Shown: one piece after another, positions 34,214 to 48,579 of the stretch | How positions within the stretch are numbered: the first letter of the stretch is position 1 | How the letters are laid out: every line of letters begins with the position of its first letter | Assembly (NCBI RefSeq): GCF_023343835.1 | Contig: NC_064439.1 | Location: 28,187,933-28,251,932 of the forward strand | Reading direction: 5' to 3' | DNA: 64,000 nt | DNA from: Lagopus muta | Lineage: Eukaryota; Chordata; Aves; Galliformes; Phasianidae | The notes under the pieces: model-generated | Databases searched by the model: none | Told to the model about the DNA's origin: nothing | What the model saw: only the letters and a program-made list of their open reading frames with translations | Made by a program: the position numbers and the translations under genes

Positions 34214-34440
34214 TGTAGTGGAATTGTTAAGTCACAGCTTGAACCACTGATTGAGCACCTCATGTGAAAGGGGGGGGCAACCCAGGGCAGCTCAGGTGCA
34301 TGCAATATTGCTTCTGAGTAATCAGCAGGGGTGGAGTCGGGATCCACCCCTTCCCCAACCTGACGTAAGGGCTGGCAGTGGAGGCAGGGGTATCTCCCTG
34401 GTGATTGTTGTGTACCTGAGGCTTTCTAAGGGTAAGCAGA
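34214..34440 (+). repeat. LTR-like promoter repeat, copy B
   Basis: It is collinear with copy A at 13510. It starts TGTAGTGGAATTGTTAAGTC, has GAACCACTGATTGAGCACCT and GGGGTGGAGTCGGGATCC, and ends at the shared AAGGGTAAGC. The position of the TATA box is decayed (ACGTAAGGGCTGG). It is in the same orientation as BZW2. Sequence after it, to about 34740, may be the rest of the element but is not clearly alignable to copy A. Confidence 0.5.
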
Positions 34441-37198
34441 TTCTTTCCCTTGTTTCTATGTCTATGGCTGCTGTACTGAGTATAACCTCACTTGTTGCAG
34501 CCTAGGATTTGCTATTGCTCTGTTGTGGCTGCGCTTACAGCCAGTGTTACTTTATTCTTCCCTTTCAGATTTAAGAATTCTTAGGTTTGTGTTGTGCATC
34601 TGGTAATAAGCTGCTGTTATGTTTGTCTCACTGCCCAACCCTGGAGGTAAAAAAATTCCATTCTGATTATGTCATCTATAGTGAATTTCATCTGTGAACT
34701 GCCCTGGTTACCTATTAAAGATTGGATTTGATTACTGATATCATTTCTTTTTCCACTTGATCTGTTGTGATTAAATAGGAGTTCTCCACTCAGCTGTTAC
34801 AGTATGCTCTTGTTAATTTAAAATAGCAATTATCTCTTCAAGGGTGACTAAAATACTCAAGGTTCACTCAGTGGTAATGCTGGTATGTCAAAAGAAAACT
34901 GACAAATGGGACAGTCTATTGCTTTTCCCTATAGAAAGCAGTGTGTGGAGCGTGGTGCCTGAAAAACCTTTTGGCCTCACTGTGCCATGCTTAAATCAAA
35001 GCATAGATCTTGTAGAAGGCTGCAGAGGTCAAAGCTAGTCTAAAGTAAAGCAAGAGTCAAGTGACCAGAGAATAAGTGCAGTGGTGTGGTGCTTGTACTT
35101 AAAGCAGCGTAATGTATGTGAAGTCTCCTGTATGCCATAAAGCTGAGAGCAGAGTGAAATACTCAGATTTCGAGGAAGAAGTATTAATTGACAAGAAGTA
35201 TTAACATTGACTGGTGTAACAGCTCTGACGGTCTGTGAAGTGTGGCTGCATGCTGCAAAAATGGGGCAGTCCTGTTTGTAGGTAGCAGAAGAATCTATCT
35301 GGTCACAGTTTTGCCATGGGGTGGATAAGGCAGGGGAATCCCTGGTGCACCTCCTAGGCTGAGGGAAGCAGTTGGGAGGTGAGTGGGGCATGAGCAGGCA
35401 TGGAAGCTGGAATGTTGGTAAGGGCTGGTGTATATGGTAGGTAGCAGCTTTGTTCCTGTTGTCTTACTCCCACTCAGTCTCTAGGAATGCCTTTATCACC
35501 AAGAATGTTTGAACATAACCAAAAAGCTTCCTCTGTATAAAATACATTATATCATTTTTTTATTTTTTTTTTAAGTAATGTTTTGTTTTTCAAATTCCTG
35601 GAAAGCAGGAAAACATTTCCAAGAAACTTCTTAGTAGTAATTCCTACCATAACAGTGACTCTGTAACAGCTGTTTGTTTCTATGCTTCTTAGAGCTTTTA
35701 AATTAGAAATGTGGTTTAGGAGCAGTGTTTGCATTGAGGTTGTTCTACTCAGTATTTTAAATTGATTATTTCATATGTAGGCGTGTTTTGGAGTCTTGTA
35801 GAAGCGTTTGCTCTGTGTTGAGTTACTCCTAATTGCTGTACAAAATGTCTGCAACTGACATTGTTTGCAGTTATTGCAGACTCATAGTAGCAGACAAGAT
35901 TATTGCTTTCAGCCAGCTGTAAGAAGGATGGATTATCTCTGGTGAGCATTAGAATTGAGGACAGACAGGACGTGCAAGGAAAAATGCTCAGTGCAGTCTG
36001 GAACAGAAAGGTCAGTTGGGGGAAGAAGCAGGAAACCTCTGATGTCTCAAATCACAGTGAGCTACACCCTTCTGCAACTCCTTCAGCTACTCCAGATGAA
36101 ACAATTAAATACAGCTTTGGGGTTGCAGTTCCTTGTAATAACCACTGTTTCGTGTGCTTTGGTGGATTTTGTTCTTTTTGAGGGTATGTTTTCATGCAGA
36201 AAAAGAGGTTTAAGCACCTCAACAGTTTGTAATTTGCAGGCTTAAATGGTCCCTTCCTTTTAGCTTTTCTTTCTATGAATAAAGTCCTCTGCTTCTCTAG
36301 AAATGGTCCACTGAAGTTATTCTTCTGATAATGCATAGGATGTGAAATCTTAGCAGCATGTTATTGAGCAGTGGTAGGCAGAGGGCTACTCACTTGTTTG
36401 CCTTTAAAGTTAGATAAACAAAATATATTTGTTGTTTTAAATGGTTGAGAAGAGCCCTTTAGAAAAGAAGTGGAGATTACGAGATACTGCTCGGTCTGCA
36501 GCCTTTTCTGTGTTAGCCAACACAGATAAAATTAGTTTGGTCAGAAGATCAGCTTGGGAGTTTAATGCCTTCCATGGGTTACCTCTACCTCCTGGGTGCT
36601 GCTCCTTTCCCCATTTCCCTGTTTTGTGTTAAACAGCTGCTGACAAGTTCTTTGATCAAAGTAGGTTTGCATTCTGATCTGGTATTTGTCAGGGGTACAA
36701 AGGTGGTGTTGTGGCATGAGGAGACTGTCTCCATGACTGAACAAGTCTACACTTTGGGGATTGTAGCAGCAGATCACTTTTTAAAATTAGAAAAGTCTCC
36801 TTTGTCTTTTTTCCTCTCCATCGTAGTGTAATTGATGCGGTGGCTTTTAACTGTTTGGTTTGTTTTGGAGCAGCTTCTGTTTCTTTCATTAGGTCATGAG
36901 GTGTAGCACTGAAATGTGGTGTGTGCTTGTTTTTCATTGAAAGTTAATGTAATTCATAGAAACTTTTCTAGATGTCTGAAATCCATGTTGAGGAGCCCTG
37001 GGTTAATTGGTCTGTCTTTATGAAGTCCTCAGAGAAACAAGCCAAGCCTTTCATCATCTTTTTTCAATTCAAGGCAAGAAATCCTTTAGCTATCTCATTA
37101 AGAAGCCTTCTAAATTCTAAGCGTCATGCATTCCTGTAGGAAATCAGCTGTACAAATCTAGTGTAACTTTTATTCACATTCACTTCCACATGCGTTTC

Positions 37199-37618
37199 AG
37201 AGGGCTGGAGCACCTCTCCTATGAAGAAAGGTTGAGGGAACTGGGATTGTTTAGCTTGGAGAAGAGAAGGCTCTGGGGAGACCTCATTGTGGCCTTCCAG
37301 TACTTGAAGGGATCAGGTAAACAGGAGGGCGGATGGCTGTTTATGAGGGTGGATACTGATAGGACAAGGGGGAATGGTTTTTAATTGAGACAGGGGAGGT
37401 TTAGGTTAGATATTAGGAGGAATTTTTTCACATGGAGGATGGTGATACACTGGAACAGGTTGCCCAAGGAGATTGTGGATGCTCCATCCCTGGAGGCACT
37501 CAAGGCTGGATGTGGCTCTGGGCAGCCTGGTCTGGTGGTTGGTGACACTGCACATAGTGGGGCATTGAAACTAGATGGTCACTGTGGTCCTTTTCAACCC
37601 AGGCCATCCTATGATTCA
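37199..37618 (+). repeat. CR1 LINE 3' end, well preserved
   Basis: About 420 bp start AGAGGGCTGGAGCACCTCTC and run through GGGGAGACCTCATTGTGGCC and GATATTAGGAGGAATTTTTT, with an end near CCTATGATTCAT. It is a typical 5'-truncated chicken CR1 3' end. The open frames here are the remnant of the element's 3' sequence, not host genes. Confidence 0.92.
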
Positions 37619-39779
37619 TTTTCATGTATATGCCTACAGATATACACCCAGTGGAATATTCATTATGCCACCTGCAGAAGTAGGTTGCCGATGTTGGTCT
37701 TTCTACTGCATGAAGGATGATGCTCCAAACAATAAAATAGATTTCCCTATTAATAGTGTCAAGTACCATTGTGCTGAACTGACACTGATACAGGTCAAAC
37801 AACTGCAGACCGGATGCACGCTGCTGCTGGAGGAAGCAGTGCTAGCTAGCGTGGTTTTTGCTCATTCAGAAAGTTATTAAACCTGTTCCTGTGATTGTGA
37901 TGCAGGGGTTAGAAATGAGTAACTCTTGTGCTAGCTGTTGGTGGCAGGAAAGTGAGCTGGGTGTGGGTGGGTACTTGTGGTCTCACGCTGAGCCCATTCA
38001 CTGGGAATGTTTGTGGTGAAGTGGTTGTGAAACGTCTTAGCACACAGTGGAAATTCTGTGAATCACTTGAGAAATACAAGCAATGAAGTTTACTGATTTA
38101 CCTATAGAAGTGACAGTATGCTATTAGCAACTGCACTGTTGTTAACCTTGACTGTATACTGAAACTACAGCTCTGAGATTCTTTTACCTGTCACTGAGCT
38201 ATGGATTTTCTTGTGGACTGTAAATGGGCAGATGTGAACTTCTGTAGAGGTGGATGAAAGAAGCTGGAAACTTATGGCCCAGTCCCTTTGATCCAGTTCA
38301 AAAAGCTGAAGCCTGTTTATGGAGGACTGCATTAGATCTTACCCAGAGGTTGACAAGCAAAATATTTTAGACAAACTGTTTTCTAGAAATGTTTACTTTT
38401 TTCTACTGATAGTGAAAAGAGCCAAGAGTTGCAAGGTCACACTTAGATGTTCATTCTTTGTTATTTTTTTACTTTTGAGGTCTTACTGTTGGCTGCTCAG
38501 TCAGGAAAGTGGGTATGGGTTTGGTGACTGCCTGGTGAGGTGATCAACAGTGAAGTAGGTGCTGGTCCTCACACGTAATGGCATTGATTTCCTTGTGTTT
38601 TGCGCCAAGCAGAGCTGGCAGCTGTGGTGTGTGGACGTAAAGCAGCTTCAGGAGCAGCTGCAGTGTCATTGTTCCTGTCCTCAGCTGGGATTTTCTGTCT
38701 ATATGGTGGAATGGGGTTTTATATCTGACAGCATGCTGGTTCATGGGTGGAAATCCCTAGCTGGCTCAGTGTGGTATTTGTGTGAAGCCAGGATGAGTGG
38801 AGTAGGATTGATTTGTAGAGTTCTATTTGATAGAGCAAAATTGATTATTTCTTTCCAACGCTTCAGGTGCAGTTTGGGGAGCTGTTCCACAGTCAGAACT
38901 CTCAATTCATACTATGTACAGCAGCCACTGCTTTGTGACTGTGCTTAATTCTAAAGTTACTCTGAAGTAACTTTAAGACACTGCGTGCAGCTTTGAATCA
39001 CCTGATTGTAATTACGGAATGTCTCATGAATGATTCTTTTTGAGGAGCAAAACTATCAATACACATAGCATTCATAGTTGTCACTGTAATGCATAGTGAC
39101 ATTTATGTCCAGATACAATGTGGGAAAAAAATTTGAAAGGAGAATCTGAACTCTTGAAATGAGAGAAGATGAGGTGCCAAGACAGGCCTCCATCTGTTCT
39201 GATGTGTGAGCAGTTGGTGTAGGTGTGTAGATTTGTGTTTTTAATGAAGGTAGAAACATAACTGAATTGCTCTGACTTCTCGTTATGTTGTTTTCTTCTT
39301 TAAAAAGGGCTCTTGTCGTAGATCTTCATCATTTGAATGCCCAATACCAGAGGCCTTCTGGAGGGAGGAAAAAAAAATTCTGAAGCATGAGTAGGAAGCC
39401 TATCCATCTCTGTGTGTACTCTGCCTTTCTCTCTATTTTGAAAGCTTGAGAGGTTGCTCGAATTTGGTTTTCCTTTAGATTGGTTTGGCATATTTTTATT
39501 TTGTGAGTTTGTTTTTTGCTCTTTAATCTTTATATATTCTTGTGACGCTGACATCAATTCTGAAAATTGAGATGTCACAATGCTAAGACTGACATCACAT
39601 GGAACAGTAGGAGAAAGAGGAACTAGAGTAAAGCTGCCTGCAAGTATGTATTTAACATTGGTGTGCTTCTGGTCTTTTCATAATGAGAACTATCAATTTA
39701 AATGTGTTCCTTCTTAAAAGAAACAAGTTTATGTCCTCTTACAAAATTAGTAATACAACATGCTAACTCATGTCAGTTC

Positions 39780-39944
39780 TCAGCACTGGAGCATGTTGTC
39801 CAGCTTGGTGGTGCATGTCCCATCTCTGGAGACAGTCAAGCTCTGAGCAACCTGATCTAGTTGTAGGTGTTCCTGTTCTTTGCAGGGGAGTTGGACTAGA
39901 TCACTTTTAAAGAACCCTTCCAACTCAAATGATTTTATGATTTG
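39780..39944 (+). repeat. CR1 LINE 3'-end fragment
   Basis: It contains CTGGAGACAGTCAAGCTCTG, GGGGAGTTGGACTAGATCAC and CCTTCCAACTCAAATGATTT, ending in the ATGATTT tail. It is a short 5'-truncated copy. Confidence 0.85.
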
Positions 39945-42900
39945 CTTGTAATTTTTGTTGTTTTCCTCTCTCTCTGGCCTTACTGGTTTGTCACCTAGCT
40001 CACTGTGCTTCTGACGTGTAGTATTCCCAAGCGTATTATTCTGCAGTGGTGGTTTAACTCTTGCCCTATGCTTTTATGGGTTTAAGGGACAGCCTTTCTT
40101 GGAGTAATGTTACGAAGCTATGTGGGATAGATTATCCCGGTAACTTTCCTGACAATGCTTGATTTACAAACTGAGACAAGTTGGCCTTTGTTCCAGAGTC
40201 TGGTCCCTGAAAGTGGCCCATGGTAGGTGGATAGGGTGAGTTGTTCTGTTGTTTTCTGTTGTTTTTAATATATATTGTGTATAGAAATAAACGGATAGGA
40301 GTGCTGCTTGTTTTCAGTTAAAACATTTGTCACACTTGCAGCAAATTTCAGTGTAGGGGTTGTATCATCCTTGTGCTTGATAGCCTATCTCTTGAATGGC
40401 CTCTTCCATGAATTCATCTTAAGAGCTTTAGAGTTTCTGCACGTAGCAGAAGAAATTATGTTCTGAAGTAAGATTGAGAGCTCTCAGTTGGCTGCCAACT
40501 TTTGTAGGATAGCACCTGCTGTGACCCTCTCTACTTCAGTTTCTTCTGTCATTTTTCTGACCTGCCGAGGGTAATGGGGTTATGTAGGCGCTCTGTAGCA
40601 CACGTTGCTGGGTGATGTTGCCATAGAATTAGCTTAGCTAAGACTGCAAGGATTGTATCAATCTGCCTGAAAGCCAGTTATCTGTTTTCATATGGAAGGT
40701 GCCTGGATGTTTAGTGCTTGTGTCACCCATTTAGGAGTTCAGTGATCCCTGCAGTAACTGTGTGCTATGGGGTCACTCAGCTGGGAGGAGGAAGTACCCC
40801 AGGGAGCAGGAGGTTTGGGGGATGCAGTGATGCAAGTTCGTTACAGGCTTATTTGCTGTCCAAGTGAATGCTGCTAACAGCATTAGTTGCTGTGTTTGGA
40901 ATAGCTGACATGGTGCAAAGCGTTGTGCGTTTCTCCTGCTGGCTCTTGGTGCCACCTCTTTTTAGCAAGAAATGCCTGAATTCATGTATCTGAAAGCTCA
41001 TTCGCTACCCAAAGTCTTGTGTTAACTTGGTGAACTACTTTTCTTCTAAAAACTTTGAAGAAATAATTAGGGAATTATATATTAAAACTTCAGTTGTCGC
41101 TGAAGCTGAGGCCTTTACCACTTGCAAGTCTGTAAGAGGTGCCGACTATTAATACATCCTTCCTCCGATTACTGTATTAGTCCATGAAATACTATACTGT
41201 TAGCAGCTGGGAGGCATGGCTTTCTGCAGAATTGACACTTGGCATTTATTTATGTATTTAATTCCAGCCCTTATTGTGTTGACAACAGCTTTGGAGTTTT
41301 CAAATCCTGCAGTGCTGTATGTTGCAGGTGCTGATGGGCTCCTGGGCTCTCACTGCTGCTCAAAACTGTAAGACAGCAAGAGAGAGAGAACCAACACGTC
41401 TCTGATTTGACCATTGTGATTGTTGAGCTGTATGAGTAGGGTTGACATAAAAAAATTCAGCTGCCACCATGCACTAAAAAAAGAGAAACAGGGTGGACTT
41501 GAGTGGAGGACTGGCTCTGCATGTGACAAATCTGCTCTTCTTGGACTTGCGTTCATTACCAACTTGTTCTTACATTGTCTTGTGTCTGACGAGCCTCATG
41601 CTAGCAATGAAGCTTCTCTGATAACTTTTCAATGTGATTCTGCAGTATACGTGTAGATTTTGGTTTGTTGCAAATTAGACTGTTGGTGCAAAGGAATGAA
41701 ATAGTGTGGCTCCAGTGAATGGTTGTTTCTCAGTGTATTGTGAACAACAGTACAGCTTTCTCTACTAGACATTGCTTGGAGAATTGAGCTAATTTGAGGC
41801 AGCAGTGCCTTTGTAGCTATGTTTTTGCCGAACTTCAACTGGGCTATCTTTCCTTCACCAAAGTCATTACAGTGACTATTGAGATGGTTCTATTTCTCCA
41901 AGACAAATAGCACGGCCAGTGCTTCTGTCAATTGATCAGTCCTGTTTTAACATCTACTCAGTCCACTGAAAATGGAATCTTGCATTAAAGCAAACAAACA
42001 AAATACTGGTTAACTTTGGAGAAGTATTACGTTCTGCTCGTTTTCTATGTTAACCTGATTCTAATCTCTGCCAATCCTTTTTTTATCCTATATTTTTCTG
42101 CTGGCAAGCTTTGAGTTGGATGAATACCATCACCTTAAAATTGATATTCAGATCCAAAGTGATGTGTAGCAATACATCATCTCTGTTGGGAGTGCTTGAG
42201 TTACAAGCACAGCAGTGGGAGGGAGCTCTCAACTCAAAAGCTCCCATAATACCTTACTCAGAACTGTATTTGACTCCTAGCTGCTGAGAGAAACCTTGTT
42301 ACTGAAAGATAACTTTTTTTGTGTGTGTCAACTCAAGTGTATGATTTCATTTGCTTGACTTGTATTTTTACCTGTCAGTGATTAAGAATCTTTTTCTGTT
42401 CTTTTTGACTGTGCCATGACTTGTGCATATTACATGTGGTGGCTGCTGATGTGACACAAACCATTTCCTTAGTGGTTCAATTTGCAATTCTCTGACTTTG
42501 TGGAGTACTTTGGGGGTGCTTCACTGTGGGAGTTTTCTACTTTTTCCCCTCTTTATTCAACTGAGCAGCTTCTTTAGACATTCTTGGTTAGTGACCAAAT
42601 AAAAGCCTGCAATACATGCACTGGATACATGCATTGTGTTGTGTATTTAATTCAGTCTGTGATTGTGAGTTAATTAGCAGCTGTGGGGCTCCTTGGGTTT
42701 CTCTGAGAAGCATATCTCTGTGTATCCCAGTTTAGCAGTTAGGTGATGTGATTTATGCAAATTCCAGTGAGCTTTGTCTTCTCATTTTTTTTGCCTGCAC
42801 TTCTGTAGTTGTCAGCTGGGTAACTAATCACAGATCACACAGAATTCTTGACTGGACTATTTTTTGCATGAGTGCAATTCTTTATTTTTTTCTTTTTAAT

Positions 42901-44460
42901 GTGATTTCATTCTGTTCTGATACTTGTTTTCTACTAGTTGAGTACTTGCTACAGAATGAAACAAGTTCCAGTTGCTCTTTGTTAAGTCTAATGGAAGAGA
43001 GAAAACAAAGGAGGAACAAGTGCTTTTGTGGCAGCGGGTGCTTACTCTGGTGTGGAAAAACTCTGTCCTGTGATTTAAAATGAAAAAACCAAGGCAAGTC
43101 TTCAGAGCTTCTGGAAGGCTCTTTTGGGAAAGGCAGAGTGCACTCATTGCTCTTGTAGAATACCTGCTACAACACTATATTAAGAATGCCAAACATGATA
43201 TCTGCTGTTAACTATGGCATGCTTCCAAGTATGAGATTAAAGGTCAGAATCTGGTTGCTTCAACTACTGTAATATCGTAAGCAAAAATAATCCGTAACAG
43301 AAGATGTATTTTCCTGCAATAAACATGTGGATTAACAGTGTTGTTTTACAAATAAATACTGAAACAGGAGGTGGGTAAGCAGTCACACAACTGTAAGTTA
43401 ATTATTAATCCCAGCCTGTAGCCATTAAGATCATACTTGGAGTAAAGCTGTGGGGGAATTTTGAACTGGCTGGGGCCTGGCTCCTGCTTTCCTGGTTCTT
43501 GGTAATGAGTGAGGTCCTTGGGATAAAGGCTTCCTCAATGCTGTAACTTTAGTGGTGGTCTTTGCAGGCAAAGTATCAAGATAAAGCCTGCAGCTCCCAG
43601 CATGGCTCTTTCACCTCGCGGTTGAAGTTACAGCCCTTCAGGTATTTAGTCCTTTTGAAAAAGAGAATTATGTTGTAGGAGTGGAGGCAAGAGTAGGAAA
43701 ATGATGATGAAGCAGTACAAGTCAGCCCAAATCAAGAGAACTTGTGGAAAGGCAGCAAGTGCCCCTCCCTTAGGGCTGAGACACAGTTGTGATTAACAAG
43801 GGAAAAGAGGCTGGGGAGATGTTTCTGTAGCCCATCTTCTTTCACATCCTCTGCACGTGGGACCTTGGAATCAGCAGGCAGAGCCTTTTATTTCCTTACT
43901 GTGTCAGTGTGAATTTCAGAAGAGTATTGCTGCTGCTGTGTTCCTGGCAAGCTGCCATTTGGGCTCAGGTGTAAGCTCAGTGCTTCTTCATGCTGACCAC
44001 ATCCAGGATACGTGGGCTCCCAAGGTGAATTTCTCACAAGGGTGACAACCATGTTAGAGCAGTGAAGGCGCTGTGGTCGCGAGGTGAGCGCGTGGGTTGT
44101 GGGGATGGTGTTATGTGCTCCCACCCTCCTCTGCCACCTGCAACTGCTGTGAAACACTCGCAGATAGATCTCATCAGCGGCTGAGCATCGCAGTGGAAAG
44201 TGGGAAGCCTGACAAGGATTTGGCAAGACTTTGAGGCTGCGTTGTTTCCTTCTGTCCTAATGTCCCCTTACATGCTTTGTTCCTCTGCACTGCTGATGAT
44301 TTAAGGGCTTTCTACCTTCAGGTTCTGTCAGCTCACCCCTGCTGCCTTCCCAGCAGTGAAGGGAGCTGCTTGTTTGGGCACGAGTGTCAGCCCTTCTTCC
44401 CTGCTGCTGGAGTGAGGTATTTAATTGGCTTTTAATGTATCTGTAGTCTTGTTGCTGAAA

Positions 44461-44482
44461 AAAAAAAAAAATAAAAAAAAAA
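44461..44482 (+). repeat. A-rich run
   Basis: A near-pure A run with one T, in BZW2 intron 1. A T run lies 150 nt further on (about 44637-44654). Confidence 0.85.
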
Positions 44483-46311
44483 TCTAAGCCTAAGACTTAA
44501 TGATGAGAAGGTGAAAATGCGTAATTGCTTTCCTGGATGAAGAAGACCCAGTAAAACCTCTTAATGTCCCGTATGGAAAGGCTTGACCTTAATTTTTTTT
44601 TTTAAAACAAAAATATTACCTTTATGTGGTGGTGTTTTTTTTTTTTTTTTTTTGCTGATGTGTGGCATGATGTCTGTTGGGGAAGTTTCACTGCTGTGAA
44701 GCAACTGATTTTGAATTCATCATGAATGTGTTCACATTTGAAGAATCTCAAGTGATTCTGAAATTTTTGTTCAGGTGTGAAATGGTGCTTAGAAAAATAG
44801 ATTTAGTTGGATAAAAATTTGCAGTATTTATGCATTCAGTTTGAGGTATGTATTTCCAAGACCAAATGTTTTCAGTATTACAGATTGGCAGAAACATCAG
44901 CCCTATTGAGGCTTTAAATAATTGAGGAGTCAATCATCATAAGAATTTCCCTGTGGCATGCATAATTCTGTTGCAAGGGTTGTTCAGTTATTAAAACTTC
45001 TGTATCACCAACTCTTGCAACTTGAGTGTTTCTTAAGTATGAATCTGTTTTGTAGGAGGCTCTCAAGGAAAGTGGGAGTGCAGTTTGAGAAACTGTTTAA
45101 AGTCAAATCATTTTTAATTTTTGATTGACTTTCATAGCTGCAAGTCTCAGACCTGTTCTGACTGGTACCAGGCTGTCTGATAGCAGTGCTATCCGTGTCC
45201 TGCTTCTTAAACACTGGGATGCTGGATGTGCAGTTTGAACATGAATTTTCTGCTGGAGATTTTCTAGATGCAAAAGAGAATGAACAGTGAAATGGCTTCT
45301 GCAGAGCTTCTCCCATCTGCTGTAGCAGAGTGGAGTCTGTAAGAAGTAGGGTAAGGAGCTGTCATTTCCACATCTGTTGCTCTATTTCCTGCTAACAACT
45401 GATACAAATCATAGAGGATGTTTGACTTCAGGACAGCAGGACGAGTGTTTGAGGTTTTCTTTTTGGCAGTGTTTCCATCCTACCCTTATCCATCCTTATT
45501 GAATCTGTGCCTCAGAAACCATTCTGACTTACCTAGCTGACATTTCAAAACTTGCCTTTGCTTTGAGCTATCCTGTATCTTTCAAAAAGTAAAACATATG
45601 TAGAATTTCAAAGTTTCTGATTGCAAGGCTTGAGAACTATATGACATCAGATAGGCATGCTTAATGTGGTACTATCAAATGCAATGCTCTGTGCAGATTT
45701 TACACTACCATGCTGAACTTACAGCTTTCAGCCATCACTTCAGAGTTGGTTATCAGTGTATCTCTGGTTATTTGTCTTTTTTTTTCATTGCATTCACTTC
45801 AAATTTTAAATGATCATTCCAGGCACCTGTTGTGGAGGCAGCAGCTCTTCAGAAGTTGCTTGCAGCACCTGGTGTCATTTGCACTGGAGATTGGTTCTGG
45901 GCTTGTAGAGATCACTGGGTTCATTTTGCTCAGGCTCATGTTCCTGCTGCCTCTTGGTGACTGTGCCTTTGCTCTTGCTGGGCCAGTGCCTTAGGGAGTG
46001 CCTTATAAAGCCTGACCCTCACTCAAACAGATTAAAGCACAGTGTATTTAAAGCTAAATATAGAAGGCAGAGCTCTCATTCCTAGTAATTAACTGTTCAA
46101 GAGTCTCTTCTGTTGCGCTGTCCTCTAGTCATTTAGTCTGCCGCAAGTGGCAACTCCTACATTAACTGCTTTTTCCTTTTTCTCTCTTGTTCCTGGATGT
46201 CCTAAAGGTCGTAATTTTTTATTATTTTAATTATGAACAGTTTTAAAATCTGATAGCCTACCTTAAGCTGTATACTACTCTTCAAGCAGTTTAAAAATAC
46301 TCTACATCAGA

Positions 46312-46856
46312 AGTGGTCGAGAAGGCCAGTGGCGTCCTGGCTTGTCTCAGGAATAGTGTTGCCAGCAGGAGCAGGGAGGTGATCCATCCCCCTGTACTCA
46401 GCCCTGGTGAGGCTACACGTTGAGTACTGCATTCAGGTTTGGGCCCTCACTACAAGTAAGACACTGAGATCCTGAAGCATGTTTAGAGAAGGTGAATGAT
46501 GCTGGTGAGTGGTCTGGAACACAGATCTTATGAGGAGGTGCTGAGGGTGCTAGGATTGTTTAGTCTGGAAAAGAGGAGGTTTAGGGAGACCTTGCATCTC
46601 TCTACAACTACCTGAAAGGAGTCTGTAGTGAGGTGGGGGTTGGGCTCTTCTCCTGTGTAAGTAATGATGGGATGAAAGGGAATGGCCTTTAGTTGCACAA
46701 GGGGAGATTTGGGTTTGATATTAGGGAAGAATTTCTTCTTTGAAAGTGTGGTAATGCATGGGGTAATGAGGGGTGTGACTTAGCTGTGTGGTGATGAAGG
46801 GTCAGTGCTTGGACTTCATGGATCTTTCTAGTCTTAGCAATGTTATAGAGGAACTC
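46312..46856 (+). repeat. CR1 LINE 3' part
   Basis: This plus-oriented CR1 includes the end of the reverse-transcriptase region (GCCAGTGGCGTCCTGGCTTG, TACTGCATTCAGGTTTGGGC) and the 3' region (GGAGACCTTGCATCTCTCTA, GATATTAGGGAAGAATTTCT). The tail is decayed. Confidence 0.88.
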
Positions 46857-48579
46857 TAACATTAGAAATTTAGCATATGCATTTCTGTCTTTTCTAGTAA
46901 GTATTCCTAGGCTGAGGTCAAATGCCTTTGTTCTGTTCTTTGCTCTCAAAGCTGCAATTTTTTTCACTGAGGAAGTAGACAGTGCTGGTACCAGTCCAGT
47001 GGCTGCAAGAACTTGCTCAGAACTGTCTAAAGCTCACGGGCAAGGGCTGAGGCATTGGGGGACAAAACACTCTCCCGGGTGTTTCTCACTGGGTTTATTT
47101 TGTACTCCCATCTTCTATAAATAATGGTCACAGCAGGTAAGTGTCACATCTGGTTGGTCCATGGCTGAAGTCTGGCCTGTTGCTCAGGGCTATGGTGTAT
47201 TTCCTGAGCACACCTCCTACTTCTTCTCAGCCTCTGAGACAGCTGTGTGGGGGGAAAGAGGTGTCTGAGCTCCCTTGTGAAGAGGGACTAGGATTTGACA
47301 GCACTTCAGAAGATCCTGTGGTATTGCAGTATGATGTTTTTTCTCTCCTTGCAGATGTGTGGGAGTGTTTTCCAGAAGGCACTGTAGTGTGCTGGTTGTT
47401 CTGAAATACTCTCTGTTAAGACAGTAGCTTTAAATCACGGTTATGAATGTCAGCCTCTCAGTATAACTGGCTTGGTTGCTATTTTTCATATGACTTGCAG
47501 GAAAGCAAAACCAGTCTTGACTGTGGACTTGGCACATTCCAGTGCATGCTGGTGTTTTCTGACTGCTGATAAATCACAGGGCTACCCTAGAGAGCAGTGG
47601 TTTGCCAAGCTACACATCTGAAGCACTACTGAAGTGGCTTGTTGGTGACACTGCAACTAGGAGAGAGTGGTGAATGGGAACAGTGTTTCTTAGAGCACTG
47701 CTAACTGCTGTGTAAGCTTTTGAGGAGGGGAGACCATTGCTTAGGTAATAATGTGTGGTTGATGGCATCTTTCTAGCCAGCGAGTTTCTCTTTTTACGTG
47801 GTAGCAAGTGCTTGCAAAGGGACGTACTTTTGAATGGGCCTGCAGCCCAGTTCACCTAGATTCCATGTTGAAATTTGTGTTAGAGAGTCCTTGATGGAGA
47901 AACAGAAATACAGATTTATGTAAAACCAAATTTCTTAAGAGAACACATCCAAAGGATGAAGCTTCTTGTATGGTAAAGCTCAGCTCTGGATGAGCAAACT
48001 GTCCACGCCAGCGACCTGAAGACCTGCAGGGTGTGCAGCAGTGACTGGCAGAGCCTAGCAGTGATACAGGGCCAGGACCATTGGGACACACCGTAGGGCT
48101 TTGCAGTATTTCTTTCTGTTTGGCTGTCAGTTTGGTGGCTCCTTGCACCAGTTGTGACTGCAGTGATGGGACCAGCTCTGTCCTGGTGCCTGCACTAAAG
48201 GCAGAGGCTTCTTCCTTCCTGTTCCTGCTTGGATTTGAACCGTTTCTCATGTGGGGAGAGATGGATTTGCTGACCATCTCTCTTGTTTTCTTGTTTGGCT
48301 TTTTTGTTTGTTTGTTTTTGTTTTTTTGGAAGACAGGGGGTAGAGGCAGAGGAACAGGTGCAGTAGTATCTTTAATAATATTTTGAATAATACTAATTAT
48401 TCTTTATATAGTAAGAACTTGTTTTCTCTTTCACATACCAGGATTTTATAACATTGAATGTTTGGTTGGGTTGTTGGGTGTTTTTTAGTTGTTTTGTTTT
48501 TTGTTTTTTTTTTTGCCTTTAGGTAAACTGTTGTCTGTAAATATCATTGTAAAAATATATGTATTTTTTTTTTCTCCAG

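Larger units (their letters stand above)
28734..48579 (+). other. BZW2 intron 1 (19.8 kb)
   Basis: This long first intron has a GC-rich start. It carries a mariner-derived element (29980-30520), an LTR-like repeat (34214), CR1 copies (37199, 39780, 46312) and simple repeats (33084, 33551). Its many short open frames show no recognised protein. I see no further gene between 30.6 and 48.5 kb. Confidence 0.6.

Noticed and set aside
37190-37720. Two adjacent plus-strand frames
   Set aside because: They lie in a CR1 3' end and run out of it; no host protein.
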